A DNA stretch of 64,000 nucleotides from an uncultured Eubacteriales bacterium (GTDB lineage: Bacteria > Bacillota > Clostridia > Oscillospirales > UBA644). The DNA is taken from positions 124,001-188,000 of the forward strand of contig CAKSTW010000002.1 of assembly GCA_934501435.1 (NCBI GenBank), read 5' to 3'. The translations under genes and the position numbers were made by a program. Below are positions 25,459-34,874 of the stretch, piece after piece (positions within the stretch are counted from its first letter, which is position 1; each line of letters opens with the position of its first letter). Below the pieces are notes generated by a model. That model saw nothing but the letters and a program-made list of their open reading frames with translations, did no database searches and was not told where the DNA came from.

Positions 25459-26817
25459 ATGAAAAGCATTTTTCAAAAACGGACTTTCGGGAAAAGGATA
25501 TCGTCTCCGCAGATCATCGCCCTCGGATTTCTCGCGATTATCCTCGTCGGGGCGCTGCTTTTGATGCTTCCCGTATCGTCAAACGACAACTCCGTGACTC
25601 CTTTCACAAACTGCTTTTTCACGGCGACAAGCGCGACCTGCGTTACCGGACTTATAACCTACGACACCCTGCTGCACTGGTCTTTTTTCGGGCGCGCCGT
25701 CATAATTTTACTTATCCAGACGGGCGGTCTCGGTTTTATGACCCTCGCCGCGCTTTTTTCGGTCATAATCAGAAGAAACCTTTCGCTTAAAGAAAAAATG
25801 ACGATGACGCAGTCGCTGAGCATCGAAAGAGAAAACATTGCGCGTCTTATAAAACGCATCGTCACGGGAACTTTTCTCTGCGAAGCCGCGGGCGGCATTA
25901 TTTTATCCCTTAGGTTTGCTTTCGACTATTCTCTTCCGACGGCAATTTACAGGGGTTTTTTCATTTCGGTCTCCGCTTTCTGCAACGCGGGTTTCGACGT
26001 TTTCGGAGACAGAGGTGAGTTTTCGTCCCTCTCTTGCTACGCCGCGGACCCGACCGTGGTCCTTACCGTTTCGGCGCTGATACTTATAGGCGGGCTCGGA
26101 TTTTTTGTCTGGGCGGACATTTTGAAAAAACGCAGATTCAAAACGCTCGAACTTTATTCGAAAGTCGTCGTCGTAACGACCGTTTTTCTTTTCGTATTCG
26201 CGGCGGTCGCCTTCCTTCTTCTCGAAAACGGAGCGTTCCTTTCGGGAAAAACGGCGGGAGAAAAAATCCTCGATTCGGTGTTTTTCTCCGCTACGCTGCG
26301 GACTGCGGGGTTTGCGACCTTTGATTTTTCGGCGCTGAAAACCGCGACGCTTGCAGTCGCGATGATAATGATGTTTATAGGCGGCGGTTCGGGCTCGACC
26401 GCGGGCGGTATAAAAGTCTCGACGGCGGCGCTTCTTGTTTTTGCGGTCCGCTCGGCGCTTTTCGGCAGAAAAAAGGTGACGATAGGCAAAAAGACCGTCT
26501 CTTCTTCAACCGTTTTGCAGGCGGCAGGGCTTTTTATAACGATGCTTTTTATAATCCTGCTTTCGGGAACGGTAATTTCCGAAGTCGACGGCGTGCCGTT
26601 CGTTTCCGCGCTTTTCGAAGCGTTTTCCGCCGCGGGAACGGTCGGGCTTACGGTCGGAATAACCCCGACGCTTTCCGCTTTTTCGCTCTGGCTTCTGTCA
26701 ACCCTGATGTTCTTCGGAAGAGTCGGAATTTTAACGGTAATATTCGCGCTTTCGGTCAAAGTAAAGAAAAACGACGAATTGATCTCCTATCCCGAAACAA
26801 AATATACGGTAGGCTGA
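25459..26817 (+). CDS. ktrB: K+ uptake membrane subunit KtrB/TrkH
   Basis: 452-aa integral membrane protein of the Trk/Ktr/HKT superfamily, the ion-conducting subunit for potassium uptake. The four M1-P-M2 repeats show their selectivity-filter glycines (TATSATCVTGLITYD; SAFCNAGFDVFGD; ATLRTAGFATFD; AAGTVGLTVGITP) and the intramembrane gate loop FIGGGSGSTAGGIKV. The length fits KtrB. AAAGGAG precedes the ATG. The regulatory subunit gene follows 13 bp downstream. Confidence 0.95.
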   Translation: MKSIFQKRTFGKRISSPQIIALGFLAIILVGALLLMLPVSSNDNSVTPFTNCFFTATSATCVTGLITYDTLLHWSFFGRAVIILLIQTGGLGFMTLAALFSVIIRRNLSLKEKMTMTQSLSIERENIARLIKRIVTGTFLCEAAGGIILSLRFAFDYSLPTAIYRGFFISVSAFCNAGFDVFGDRGEFSSLSCYAADPTVVLTVSALILIGGLGFFVWADILKKRRFKTLELYSKVVVVTTVFLFVFAAVAFLLLENGAFLSGKTAGEKILDSVFFSATLRTAGFATFDFSALKTATLAVAMIMMFIGGGSGSTAGGIKVSTAALLVFAVRSALFGRKKVTIGKKTVSSSTVLQAAGLFITMLFIILLSGTVISEVDGVPFVSALFEAFSAAGTVGLTVGITPTLSAFSLWLLSTLMFFGRVGILTVIFALSVKVKKNDELISYPETKYTVG

Positions 26818-26830
26818 TCGGAGGATAAAT

Positions 26831-27478
26831 ATGAAATCATTTCTTGTCATAGGTCTCGGCCGTTTCGGCGGCAGTGTTGCGAAAAATCTGTTCGACCTCG
26901 GAAACGAAGTTCTTGCGCTCGACAAGGACCCCGCCCTCATTCAGCAGATATCGTCCTCGGTTACCGACGCGGTATCGGGAGACGCCTGCGACATAAACGT
27001 GCTTCGGGCAATCGACGCTCAGGGCTTTGACTGCGCCGTCGTCGCGATCTCCGCAGATATGGAGGCGAGCATCCTGATAACCTACCACTTAAAGAGTCTC
27101 GGAGTAAAAACGGTCGTCGTGAAAGCGGCGAACGAAACGCACGAAGATATTTTAAGAAAGGTCGGGGCGGACAAAGTAGTAATTCCCGAAAAGCAGACGG
27201 GGCTCAAAGTCGCCCAGGAACTTTCCTCTCACGATATTCTCGATTTTCTCGAACTTTCAAACGACATTTCGATAATAGAAATTCCCCTTCCGAAAAAATG
27301 GACCGGAAAAAGCCTTCGGGAACTCGACATAAGAAAAAATTTCGGAGTAAACACCGTTGCGGTTCGCCCTGCGGACGGCGATTTTATCGTAAACGTCGAT
27401 CCCGACCGCCCGTTTGAAGAGGCGGACACGATCGTCGTTATCGGCGAAAATTCAAAACTTGACAGGATCAAAAAATGA
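26831..27478 (+). CDS. ktrA: K+ uptake regulatory RCK subunit KtrA/TrkA
   Basis: 215-aa cytoplasmic gating ring subunit. The RCK_N Rossmann domain starts FLVIGLGRFGGSVAKNLFDL with the acidic VLALDKD strand end for nucleotide ribose, and residues about 135-215 form the RCK_C domain, the usual c-di-AMP site in KtrA proteins. It partners the adjacent KtrB; binding of ATP/ADP and possibly c-di-AMP would open or close the channel (family knowledge). GGAGGATAAAT precedes the ATG. The end overlaps the next gene by four bases (ATGA). Confidence 0.95.
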   Translation: MKSFLVIGLGRFGGSVAKNLFDLGNEVLALDKDPALIQQISSSVTDAVSGDACDINVLRAIDAQGFDCAVVAISADMEASILITYHLKSLGVKTVVVKAANETHEDILRKVGADKVVIPEKQTGLKVAQELSSHDILDFLELSNDISIIEIPLPKKWTGKSLRELDIRKNFGVNTVAVRPADGDFIVNVDPDRPFEEADTIVVIGENSKLDRIKK

Positions 27479-28227
27479 AATATCCGGTTTATCTGACTTC
27501 CCGCGCGAACCAGACCGTAAAGGAATTCGCGAGAATGGCGCAAAGCCCCGACAGCGGTTTTTTTCTCGTTGAAGGAAAGCATTTCGTTTCGGATCTCGAC
27601 CCGTCGCTCATAAAAGCGGTCCTTATCTGCGGCGAAGAAAAAAACATAAAAGAAAAGGAAGAATTTCTGCGGCTCGGCGTTCCCGTTTACATCATAACCG
27701 AACCTATCGCCGAGAAAATTTCTTCGACGAAGAACGCGCAGGAGATTATGGCGTTCACCTCAAAAAAAGGAAGCCCCCGTCCCGACAGGCTCGTTTTGCT
27801 CGATAAAATTCAGGATCCGGGAAATATGGGAACGATAATAAGGAGCGCCGCAGCTTTCGGTTTCGGAGTTATCTATTCCGACGGCTCGGCAAACCCGTTT
27901 TCCGCAAAATCGGTCAGAAGTTCCGCAGGAACTTTGCAGAAATGCTATATCGAAAAAGCGGATATCGCCGAAAAAACAAAGGAACTCGTTTCGGAGGGCT
28001 TTTCGGTTTTCTCGGCTGAACTGCATAAAGAGGCGGTAACTCCCGACGAAATAGAAAACGGCGGAAAGATCGCGTTCATAATCGGAAACGAAAGCACGGG
28101 AGTCTCCGCAGAGGCGTCGGACGCCGCCGGAAAGCGCGTTTTTATCCCGATATCGCCCGACGCGGAAAGCCTTAACGCCGCGGCTGCGGCAACGATTTTG
28201 ATGTATAGATTCGGAAAGCGGGGATAG
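27475..28227 (+). CDS. TrmH/SpoU family RNA 2'-O-methyltransferase
   Basis: 250-aa SPOUT methylase related to RlmB/TsnR. The N-terminal substrate-binding domain (FFLVEGKHFVSDLDPSLIKA) is followed by the knotted SAM domain with motif 1 DKIQDPGNMGTIIRSAAAFG, motif 2 FIIGNESTGVS and motif 3 IPISPDAESLNAAAAATILM. Such enzymes methylate a ribose in 23S rRNA (RlmB-like) or tRNA; the target cannot be fixed from sequence. It overlaps ktrA by ATGA and is followed two bases later by dprA. Confidence 0.9.
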   Translation: MKYPVYLTSRANQTVKEFARMAQSPDSGFFLVEGKHFVSDLDPSLIKAVLICGEEKNIKEKEEFLRLGVPVYIITEPIAEKISSTKNAQEIMAFTSKKGSPRPDRLVLLDKIQDPGNMGTIIRSAAAFGFGVIYSDGSANPFSAKSVRSSAGTLQKCYIEKADIAEKTKELVSEGFSVFSAELHKEAVTPDEIENGGKIAFIIGNESTGVSAEASDAAGKRVFIPISPDAESLNAAAAATILMYRFGKRG

Positions 28228-28229
28228 GA

Positions 28230-29429
28230 GTGGAAAACAGCACGGTTTACGCGCTCTGGCTTATTCTCCGCTGCGGCGCGGCAAGCGAAACCTCGGTGAA
28301 AGCGCTCCGTTTTTTCGGCTCTTTCGAAGAAATATACAAAGCCGAGGAAAAGGATTTCGACAAAGAGACTTTCACTTCGCACGAGATCGAAAAACTGTGC
28401 CGAAAAGACCTTTCCGACGCGGAAGCCTTAAACGGGTTCTGCAAAGAAAACAATATTGATATTTACACCTTCTTTTCCTCAAACTACCCGCCGCTTCTGC
28501 GGGACGCGGAAGACCCGCCCGTTCTGCTTTTCGGAAAGGGGAAAATGCCCGATTTTTCGGCATTGCCGTCCCTTACGGTCGTCGGAAGCCGCAAATGTTC
28601 GCTCGATTACGGAAAGATAGCCTCGAAAATATGTTACGACCTTTCTTTTTCAGACTTCATAATCGTCACGGGCGTTGCGGCGGGAGCCGACACCTTTGCG
28701 AAAAAGGGCGCGCTGCTTGCGGGAGGAAAGACAGTCACTATATTACCCTGCGGAACGGAAACGATATATTCCGACGCCGACAGAGAAGCCAGACGGCTCG
28801 GGCTCGGAAACGGGATAATTCTTTCGGAATATCTTCCGCACGAAAAGGCTCTCCGTCATCATTTTATAAAGCGGAACAGAATTCTCGCGGCGATTTCCGA
28901 CGCGACGCTCGTTATCTGCGCCGAAGAAAAAAGCGGAACGCTTATCACCGTCGAACACGCAAGAAAGATGGCAAGACCCGTTTTCGCGCTCCCCGGTTCG
29001 CTTTCCGACACTTCGTCGAAAGGCGCGAACGACCTTATAAAAACGGGAGCGACGCTCTGTCGGAGCAGTCTCGACATTTTCGATGAATACTCCGCGATAT
29101 TCAAAGGAAAACTACCCGAAAGGGAAGAGTTTATAAGACGGCTCAGGGAAAGAATACCCGCGCAGAAACAGGCGGAAAAGCCTCCCGCACCCGTTCCGAA
29201 ACCGAAAACAAAACCGAAAAAAGCGGCGGTAAAGAAACTTTTCGACCCGGTGCTTGAGGGAACGCAGAAAGAGATCTATTCTCTTCTGAAAACCGGCGCC
29301 CTTTCCGCCGACGCCCTTTGTTCAAGGCTTTCTCTTCCGTTTTCGGAAGTGATAACCGAACTTCAGACCATGCAGTTTGACGGGACCGTCGAAGAAGTCC
29401 CCGGAGGACTCTGGCATTTGATTCGCTGA
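28230..29429 (+). CDS. dprA: DNA processing protein DprA/Smf
   Basis: 399 aa. DprA protects incoming single-stranded DNA and loads RecA during transformation; it is also widespread in species not known to be competent. The Rossmann core (residues about 105-310) has TVVGSRKCSLDYG, VTGVAAGADTFAKKGAL, PCGTETIYSD, HHFIKRNRILAAISDATLVI and SGTLITVEHA. A Pro/Lys-rich linker (about 310-335) leads to a winged-helix DML1-like domain at the C-terminus. The GTG start at 28230 has GGGGATAGGA just upstream. topA follows after 28 bp, the common dprA-topA pairing in Bacillota. Confidence 0.95.
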   Translation: MENSTVYALWLILRCGAASETSVKALRFFGSFEEIYKAEEKDFDKETFTSHEIEKLCRKDLSDAEALNGFCKENNIDIYTFFSSNYPPLLRDAEDPPVLLFGKGKMPDFSALPSLTVVGSRKCSLDYGKIASKICYDLSFSDFIIVTGVAAGADTFAKKGALLAGGKTVTILPCGTETIYSDADREARRLGLGNGIILSEYLPHEKALRHHFIKRNRILAAISDATLVICAEEKSGTLITVEHARKMARPVFALPGSLSDTSSKGANDLIKTGATLCRSSLDIFDEYSAIFKGKLPEREEFIRRLRERIPAQKQAEKPPAPVPKPKTKPKKAAVKKLFDPVLEGTQKEIYSLLKTGALSADALCSRLSLPFSEVITELQTMQFDGTVEEVPGGLWHLIR

Positions 29430-29457
29430 AAAAAACCTTTATATACAGGAGAAAAAT

Positions 29458-31641
29458 ATGGCAACAACCAAGAAAACGACAGCCGCAAAGAAAACGGCAA
29501 CCGCGAAAACGCCCGCAACCAAAAGAAAGGTCGGACGTCCCCCCGCAAAAAAGACGGAGAAGATAGAAAATCTGCTCATAGTCGAATCTCCGTCAAAGGC
29601 GAAGACCATAAAGAAGTATCTTGACGGTAATTTTGAGGTAATGAGTTCAAAGGGGCATATAAGAGACCTGCCCGCCTCCCGTCTCGGCGTAGACGTCGAA
29701 CACGGTTTCGAACCGGAATACATCGTTTCCCGCAAAGACGGAAAACCCGCGCTTATAAAAGAACTTACGGCGGCGGCAAAACAGAGCGACAAAGTTTATC
29801 TTGCGACCGACCCCGACCGCGAGGGAGAAGCGATAGCGTGGCATCTTGCAAAGGTGCTTGGTATCGACGAAAATTCCGAAACGCGCGTTACCTTTAACGA
29901 AATAACGAAAAACGCCGTTAAAAACGGGGTCGCGCACCCCCGCAAAATCGACAGCGACCTTTTCTACGCGCAGCAGACCCGCCGCGTGCTCGACAGAATA
30001 GTCGGCTATAAACTTTCTCCTCTTCTCTGGAAGAAGGTCAAGAAAGGACTTTCCGCAGGAAGAGTTCAGTCGGTCGTCACCCGTCTCGTCGTCGATCGCG
30101 AAAACGAGATAAAGGCGTTCAAATCCGAAGAATACTGGAATATAGACGCGATTTTCGCAAACGGACAGAAAAGATATTCGGCGAGATTTTACGGAACAGA
30201 CAAGAAAAAGATAGTTCCCGCAAGCGAAGACGAAGTGAAAAAGATAGTCGAATATCTCGACGGAAAAGAGTATATCGTTTCTTCCGTCAAAAAACAGGAA
30301 AAAACCCGCTCTCCGAGACCTCCTTTCACGACCTCCTCGATGCAGCAGGACGCGTCGGCAAGGCTCAATATGCGTCCCGCAACGACGATGAGGGTCGCGC
30401 AGGCGCTTTACGAGGGCGTTGAAATAAAGGGAATGGGGCTTGTCGGTCTCATAACCTACATGAGAACAGACTCTTTAAGAATTTCCGCGGAAGCCTCCGC
30501 CGCGGCGGAGACCTTTATAAGATCGGAATACGGAAACGAATACGCGCCCGAAAAACCGACTTTTTACAAAACGAAAGCGGGAGCGCAGGACGCGCACGAA
30601 GCTATCCGCCCGACCGATATTTTCTTGACCCCGGAAAGAATAAAAGACAGTCTGACGACGGAACAGTATAAACTCTACAAACTTATCTGGTCGCGCTTTA
30701 CCGCAAGCAGAATGTCGCCCGCGGTCTACGACGTCCAGACAGCGGATATTTCCGCAGGAAAATATATTTTCAAGGGCAGCGATTCGGTCGTCCGTTTCAA
30801 AGGCTTTACCTGTCTTTACGACGACGGCGACGCCGAAGAAAAAGGCGGAAAATACCCCGACTTGAACGACGGCGACAAACTGAAGTTCAGACAACTCAAA
30901 ACCGAGCAGAAATTCACCCAGCCGCCGTCAAGATATACCGAAGCGTCCCTTATCCGCGCAATGGAAGAAAACGGCATAGGCAGACCTTCGACTTACGCTC
31001 CGACCGTAAGCACGATTCAGGAACGCCGCTACGTCGAAAAAGAGGGCAAAACGCTCGTCCCGACCGAACTCGGCTATATAACGACCGACATTATGGTCAA
31101 AAACTTCAACGACATCGTAGACGTTTCCTTTACCGCCGATATGGAAAAGAAACTTGACGCCATAGAAGAGGGAAAAGACACTTTCCTCAACGTAATGACG
31201 GAGTTTTACGCGCCCTTTATGGCTGAACTTTCCGCCGCCGAAAAAAATCTCGAAAAGGTAAAACTTCAGGCAGAGACCGAGGAAAGCGACGAAATATGCG
31301 AAAAATGCGGCAGCAAAATGGTCTATAAAGTCAGCCGCTACGGGAAATTCCTTGCCTGCTCGAACTATCCGGCGTGCAAAAACACAAAGTCGATAAACGT
31401 CGAAGCGGACGGAGCCTGCCCGAAATGCGGCAAAAAACTGCTCGTCAGAAAGACAAAAAAAGGAAAGACCTATTTCGGCTGCGAAGACTACAAGGGCTGC
31501 GGCTTTATGACATGGAACACCCCGACAAAGAAGACCTGCCCGAAATGCGGCTCTACCCTGTTTAAGCACACGGGAAATCTCATCTGCGAAAAAGAGGGCT
31601 GCGGATACGAAGAGGCAATAAAGAAAAATGCTGCAAAATAA
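29458..31641 (+). CDS. topA: DNA topoisomerase I with N-terminal AT-hook-like tail
   Basis: 727-aa type IA topoisomerase that relaxes negative supercoils by a tyrosine-linked strand passage. The TOPRIM domain (VESPSKAKTIKKYL; ATDPDREGEAIAWH) follows a 35-residue Lys/Ala/Thr-rich extension carrying KRKVGRPP, which looks like an AT-hook. The catalytic Tyr lies in GLITYMRTDSLRIS (about 334). Three C-terminal four-Cys zinc ribbons follow (CEKCG...C...C, CPKCG...C...C, CPKCG...C...C). GGAG precedes the ATG. It overlaps trmFO by 14 bp. Confidence 0.97.
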   Translation: MATTKKTTAAKKTATAKTPATKRKVGRPPAKKTEKIENLLIVESPSKAKTIKKYLDGNFEVMSSKGHIRDLPASRLGVDVEHGFEPEYIVSRKDGKPALIKELTAAAKQSDKVYLATDPDREGEAIAWHLAKVLGIDENSETRVTFNEITKNAVKNGVAHPRKIDSDLFYAQQTRRVLDRIVGYKLSPLLWKKVKKGLSAGRVQSVVTRLVVDRENEIKAFKSEEYWNIDAIFANGQKRYSARFYGTDKKKIVPASEDEVKKIVEYLDGKEYIVSSVKKQEKTRSPRPPFTTSSMQQDASARLNMRPATTMRVAQALYEGVEIKGMGLVGLITYMRTDSLRISAEASAAAETFIRSEYGNEYAPEKPTFYKTKAGAQDAHEAIRPTDIFLTPERIKDSLTTEQYKLYKLIWSRFTASRMSPAVYDVQTADISAGKYIFKGSDSVVRFKGFTCLYDDGDAEEKGGKYPDLNDGDKLKFRQLKTEQKFTQPPSRYTEASLIRAMEENGIGRPSTYAPTVSTIQERRYVEKEGKTLVPTELGYITTDIMVKNFNDIVDVSFTADMEKKLDAIEEGKDTFLNVMTEFYAPFMAELSAAEKNLEKVKLQAETEESDEICEKCGSKMVYKVSRYGKFLACSNYPACKNTKSINVEADGACPKCGKKLLVRKTKKGKTYFGCEDYKGCGFMTWNTPTKKTCPKCGSTLFKHTGNLICEKEGCGYEEAIKKNAAK

Positions 31642-32947
31642 AGAAATAAACGTTATCGGCGCGGGGCTTGCGGGCTGCGAAGCGGCTTTTGCGGCGGCAA
31701 ATTCGGGAGCGAAAGTCACCCTTTACGAAATGAAACCCGAAAAGAAGACCCCGGCGCATAAGACCGACGGGTTTGCCGAACTTGTATGTTCGAATTCCCT
31801 GCGGGCGGAAGGTCTTAAAAACGCCGTCGGTCTCTTAAAAGAAGAAATGCGCCTGCTCGGTTCCGTAATTATGGAATGCGCCGACAAAACGCGCGTTCCC
31901 GCAGGAGGAGCGCTGGCGGTAGACCGCGAAGCGTTTTCCTCGCTCGTCACCGAAAAAATACGTTCGCACCCGAATATCACCGTCGTGTCGAAAGAAATCG
32001 ACACCCTTTCCTTCGACCGTCCGACGGTCGTTGCGACGGGGCCCCTAACTTCCGACGGTCTCGCCGAAAAAATAAAGGAATTCTTCGGAATGGATTCCCT
32101 TTACTTTTTCGACGCGGCAGCCCCGATAGTTTCCGCCGACAGTATTGATATGGAAAAGGCGTTTTTCGCCTCGCGCTACGGAAAAGGCACGGCGGACTAT
32201 ATAAACTGCCCGATGACGAAAGAGGAATACGACCGTTTTTACACCGAACTTATAAACGCCGAGACCGCAGAACTGCACGGTTTTGAAAACGACAACGTTT
32301 TCGAGGGGTGTATGCCGGTCGAAGTCATGGCGAAAAGAGGCAGGGACACGCTGCTTTTCGGACCGTTAAAACCCGTCGGGCTTGAAAACCCCGAAACGGG
32401 GGAGCGTTATGAAGCGGTCGTCCAGCTTCGCAAAGACAATTCCGCCTCGTCGCTTTACAACATCGTCGGCTTTCAGACCCACCTTAAGTTCGGAGAGCAG
32501 AAAAGAGTTTTTTCGCTTATTCCGGGGCTTGAAAACGCGGAATTCGTCAGATACGGCGTAATGCACCGCAACACCTTCATAAATTCGCCGAAATGTCTTA
32601 CGGAGACTTACGAAACAAGAAAGCAGAAAGGGCTTTTCTTCGCGGGTCAGATGACGGGCGTCGAGGGGTACCTTGAGTCGGCGGCGTCGGGACTTGTCGC
32701 GGGGCTCAATGCGGTATCGGACAAGCCTTTGATTTTCGGCAACGAAACGGCGACAGGCGCGCTCGCGAAATACATAAGCGACCCGAATATCGAAAAATTC
32801 CAGCCGATGAACGTGAATTTCGGGCTTTTCGCGCCGCTTTCCACACGGACCAAGAAAAAAGAGAAAAAAGAAGCGCTTTCGCAAAGAGCGCTTTCGGTAA
32901 TAAGAGATATTGCAGAAAAGAGGGAAAACAATGAAGATAATCGTTGA
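31628..32947 (+). CDS. trmFO: folate-dependent tRNA (uracil-54-C5)-methyltransferase TrmFO
   Basis: 439-aa flavoenzyme that makes ribothymidine at U54 in the T-loop of tRNA using methylene-tetrahydrofolate and FAD/NADPH, the Gram-positive alternative to SAM-dependent TrmA. The FAD motif INVIGAGLAGCEAA is at residues 7-20; ELVCSNSLRAEGLKNAVGLL, PAGGALAVDRE and the C-terminal FAGQMTGVEGYLESAASGL are family hallmarks. It starts inside the end of topA and overlaps plsX, making a tightly packed operon. Confidence 0.96.
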   Translation: MLQNKEINVIGAGLAGCEAAFAAANSGAKVTLYEMKPEKKTPAHKTDGFAELVCSNSLRAEGLKNAVGLLKEEMRLLGSVIMECADKTRVPAGGALAVDREAFSSLVTEKIRSHPNITVVSKEIDTLSFDRPTVVATGPLTSDGLAEKIKEFFGMDSLYFFDAAAPIVSADSIDMEKAFFASRYGKGTADYINCPMTKEEYDRFYTELINAETAELHGFENDNVFEGCMPVEVMAKRGRDTLLFGPLKPVGLENPETGERYEAVVQLRKDNSASSLYNIVGFQTHLKFGEQKRVFSLIPGLENAEFVRYGVMHRNTFINSPKCLTETYETRKQKGLFFAGQMTGVEGYLESAASGLVAGLNAVSDKPLIFGNETATGALAKYISDPNIEKFQPMNVNFGLFAPLSTRTKKKEKKEALSQRALSVIRDIAEKRENNEDNR

Positions 32948-33935
32948 CGCGATGAGCGGAGACTTCGCGCCGCTCGAAATTGTCAAGGGCAGCGCGGAGG
33001 CGGTAAAGGAACTCGGCGTCGATATTTTGCTTGTCGGCGACGAAAACAAAATAAAAGAAGTTATCAAAAGCGCAAACCTTTCCGAAGAACACCTCGAAAT
33101 TCACCATTGCGAAAAGGTGATAACGATGGAAGACGACCCGACGAGCATAATAAAAGAGAACAGAGATTCCTCGATGGGAACGGCTCTTACTCTCTTAAAA
33201 GAGGGAAAAGGCGACGCGGTCGTTTCTGCGGGAAACACGGGCGCTTTGCTTGCGGGCGGAACGCTTATAGTAAAGAGGATACCGGGAGTTACCCGTGCGG
33301 CGCTTGCCCCAATTTTCCCGACAAACGGCGGAAAAACGATGATAGTCGATGCGGGAGCGAACACCGAATGTCGTCCCGAAATGCTTGAACAGTTCGCTGT
33401 CATGGGTTCGGCATATATGGAAAACGCCGAGGGAATAAAGAATGCGAGAGTGGGACTTGCGAATAACGGAACCGAAGAAACAAAGGGAACCGAAACGGTC
33501 GTTGCGGCGCACGCGCTCCTCAAGGCAAGAAAAGACATCAACTTTATCGGAAACGTCGAGGGCAGAGGCCTTATGCTCGGCGAATGCGACGTTTTCGTTG
33601 CGGACGGTTTTGCGGGAAACCTTATCTTAAAGGGCTGCGAGGGGTTCGGCGTTCTCATTATGAAGATGCTCAAAGACCTCTTTACAAGCGGTTTTCTTTC
33701 AAAGATAGCGGCGCTTCTTGTTATGAAAAACATCAAAAAGTTAAAGAAGAGCCTCGACTATAAAGAAGTCGGCGGAGCAGTTCTTTTAGGGCTTCAAAAA
33801 CCGGTTATAAAAGCGCACGGGAACTCCGACGCAAGAGGATTTAAGAGCGCGGTAAGGCAGGCGGTAAACTTCGCAAAAGGAGACGCCATTTCAGTAATCG
33901 AAAAGGCTTTGTCAAAGGAAGAGGAGAGCAAATAA
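32931..33935 (+). CDS. plsX: phosphate acyltransferase PlsX
   Basis: 334-aa peripheral membrane enzyme converting acyl-ACP to acyl-phosphate for phospholipid synthesis by PlsY. Hallmarks: MKIIVDAMSGDFAP at the start, GALLAGGTLIVKRIPGVTRA, DAGANTECRPEML and the downstream NVEGRGLMLGECDVFVADGF. The start at 32931 lies inside the end of trmFO with AGAGGG upstream. It is followed five bases later by the ACP-like gene and rnc, the usual plsX-acpP-rnc order. Confidence 0.96.
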   Translation: MKIIVDAMSGDFAPLEIVKGSAEAVKELGVDILLVGDENKIKEVIKSANLSEEHLEIHHCEKVITMEDDPTSIIKENRDSSMGTALTLLKEGKGDAVVSAGNTGALLAGGTLIVKRIPGVTRAALAPIFPTNGGKTMIVDAGANTECRPEMLEQFAVMGSAYMENAEGIKNARVGLANNGTEETKGTETVVAAHALLKARKDINFIGNVEGRGLMLGECDVFVADGFAGNLILKGCEGFGVLIMKMLKDLFTSGFLSKIAALLVMKNIKKLKKSLDYKEVGGAVLLGLQKPVIKAHGNSDARGFKSAVRQAVNFAKGDAISVIEKALSKEEESK

Positions 33936-33939
33936 CACT

Positions 33940-34176
33940 ATGGTATTCGAAAGATTTTGTGATTTTATAGCTGATATTTTTCAGGTCGAAAAGGACACCC
34001 TTACAAAAAAGACTTCCTTTTCGGAGGATCTTGAAGCGGAAGAGGAGGACCTGCAGGAATTGCTGATGATAATCGAGGAAGAGTTCGACATCTCACTCAC
34101 GATGGAGGAAATCTCGGAAATCGACACGATAGGAGAACTTTCCGACCGTATCGAAAATCAGCTTTTCGGCGAATAA
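33940..34176 (+). CDS. acyl-carrier-protein-like protein lacking the phosphopantetheine serine
   Basis: 78 aa with the four-helix ACP pattern. Helix II and III residues align well (L-x-ELLMIIEEEFDISLTMEE against ELVMALEEEFDIEI in typical AcpP), and it occupies the acpP slot between plsX and rnc. However, the universal DSL motif that carries 4'-phosphopantetheine reads AEEEDL: residue 35 is Glu, with no Ser in reach. It therefore cannot be a standard carrier. It might act as a structural or regulatory ACP mimic for PlsX or another partner, with a canonical acpP elsewhere. The ATG has a weak upstream site (GAGGAGAGC). Confidence 0.85.
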   Translation: MVFERFCDFIADIFQVEKDTLTKKTSFSEDLEAEEEDLQELLMIIEEEFDISLTMEEISEIDTIGELSDRIENQLFGE

Positions 34177-34180
34177 AAAA

Positions 34181-34873
34181 ATGGAAAATCTTTATAAGGC
34201 TGCCGGGATTTACCGGCTCGAAAACAAAATAGGATATACTTTCAAAGATAAAAAACTTTTAGTGAACGCGCTTCTTCATTCAAGTTACGTTCACGAGCAT
34301 CCGCACCTCGGGATAGGCAACAACGAACGTCTCGAATTTCTGGGGGACGCCGTGCTTTCCCTTTCCTGCGCCGAGCATCTTTTCAGAACGGTGAACGAGG
34401 ACGAGGGACACCTGACGCGTTTCAGGGCAAGATTTGTCTGCGAAGAGGCGCTTTACGGCTACGCGAAAAAAATAGATCTCGGCCATTTCATCTTTTTCGG
34501 AAAAGGCGAAAAAGAGGCGGGAATGGACAGGCCCTCGACTTTGTCGGACGCGTTTGAAGCGCTTCTCGGAGCGATGTTCCTCGATTCCGACTTCGGGACG
34601 GTCAAAAAATTCATTCTCGGCTTTTTCGATAAAAACGAAGTCGAAAAGACCGTGACGGGCGACTACAAAACAAAACTTCAGGAAATAATCCAGAAAAACC
34701 GGGGAGAGCGGCTTTCTTACGAGATAGTTTCCGAAAGCGGACCCGACCACGACAAAAATTTTGTCTGCAAGGTGTTCTTAAACACCAACTGCATAGGCGA
34801 AGGAGACGGGTCGTCCAAAAAGCACGCCGAACAGATGGCGGCGAAAAAAGCCCTCGCTCTGATGGGTCTTTAA
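34181..34873 (+). CDS. rnc: ribonuclease III
   Basis: 230-aa double-strand-specific endoribonuclease that processes rRNA and mRNA hairpins. The catalytic signature NNERLEFLGDAVLSL is intact (about residues 47-61), as are the second metal-binding Asp and Glu in LSDAFEALLGAMFLD. A C-terminal dsRNA-binding domain ends SSKKHAEQMAAKKALALMG. It follows the ACP-like gene by four bases and precedes a radical SAM gene by one base, so it is in the middle of an operon. Confidence 0.97.
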   Translation: MENLYKAAGIYRLENKIGYTFKDKKLLVNALLHSSYVHEHPHLGIGNNERLEFLGDAVLSLSCAEHLFRTVNEDEGHLTRFRARFVCEEALYGYAKKIDLGHFIFFGKGEKEAGMDRPSTLSDAFEALLGAMFLDSDFGTVKKFILGFFDKNEVEKTVTGDYKTKLQEIIQKNRGERLSYEIVSESGPDHDKNFVCKVFLNTNCIGEGDGSSKKHAEQMAAKKALALMGL

Positions 34874-34874
34874 G

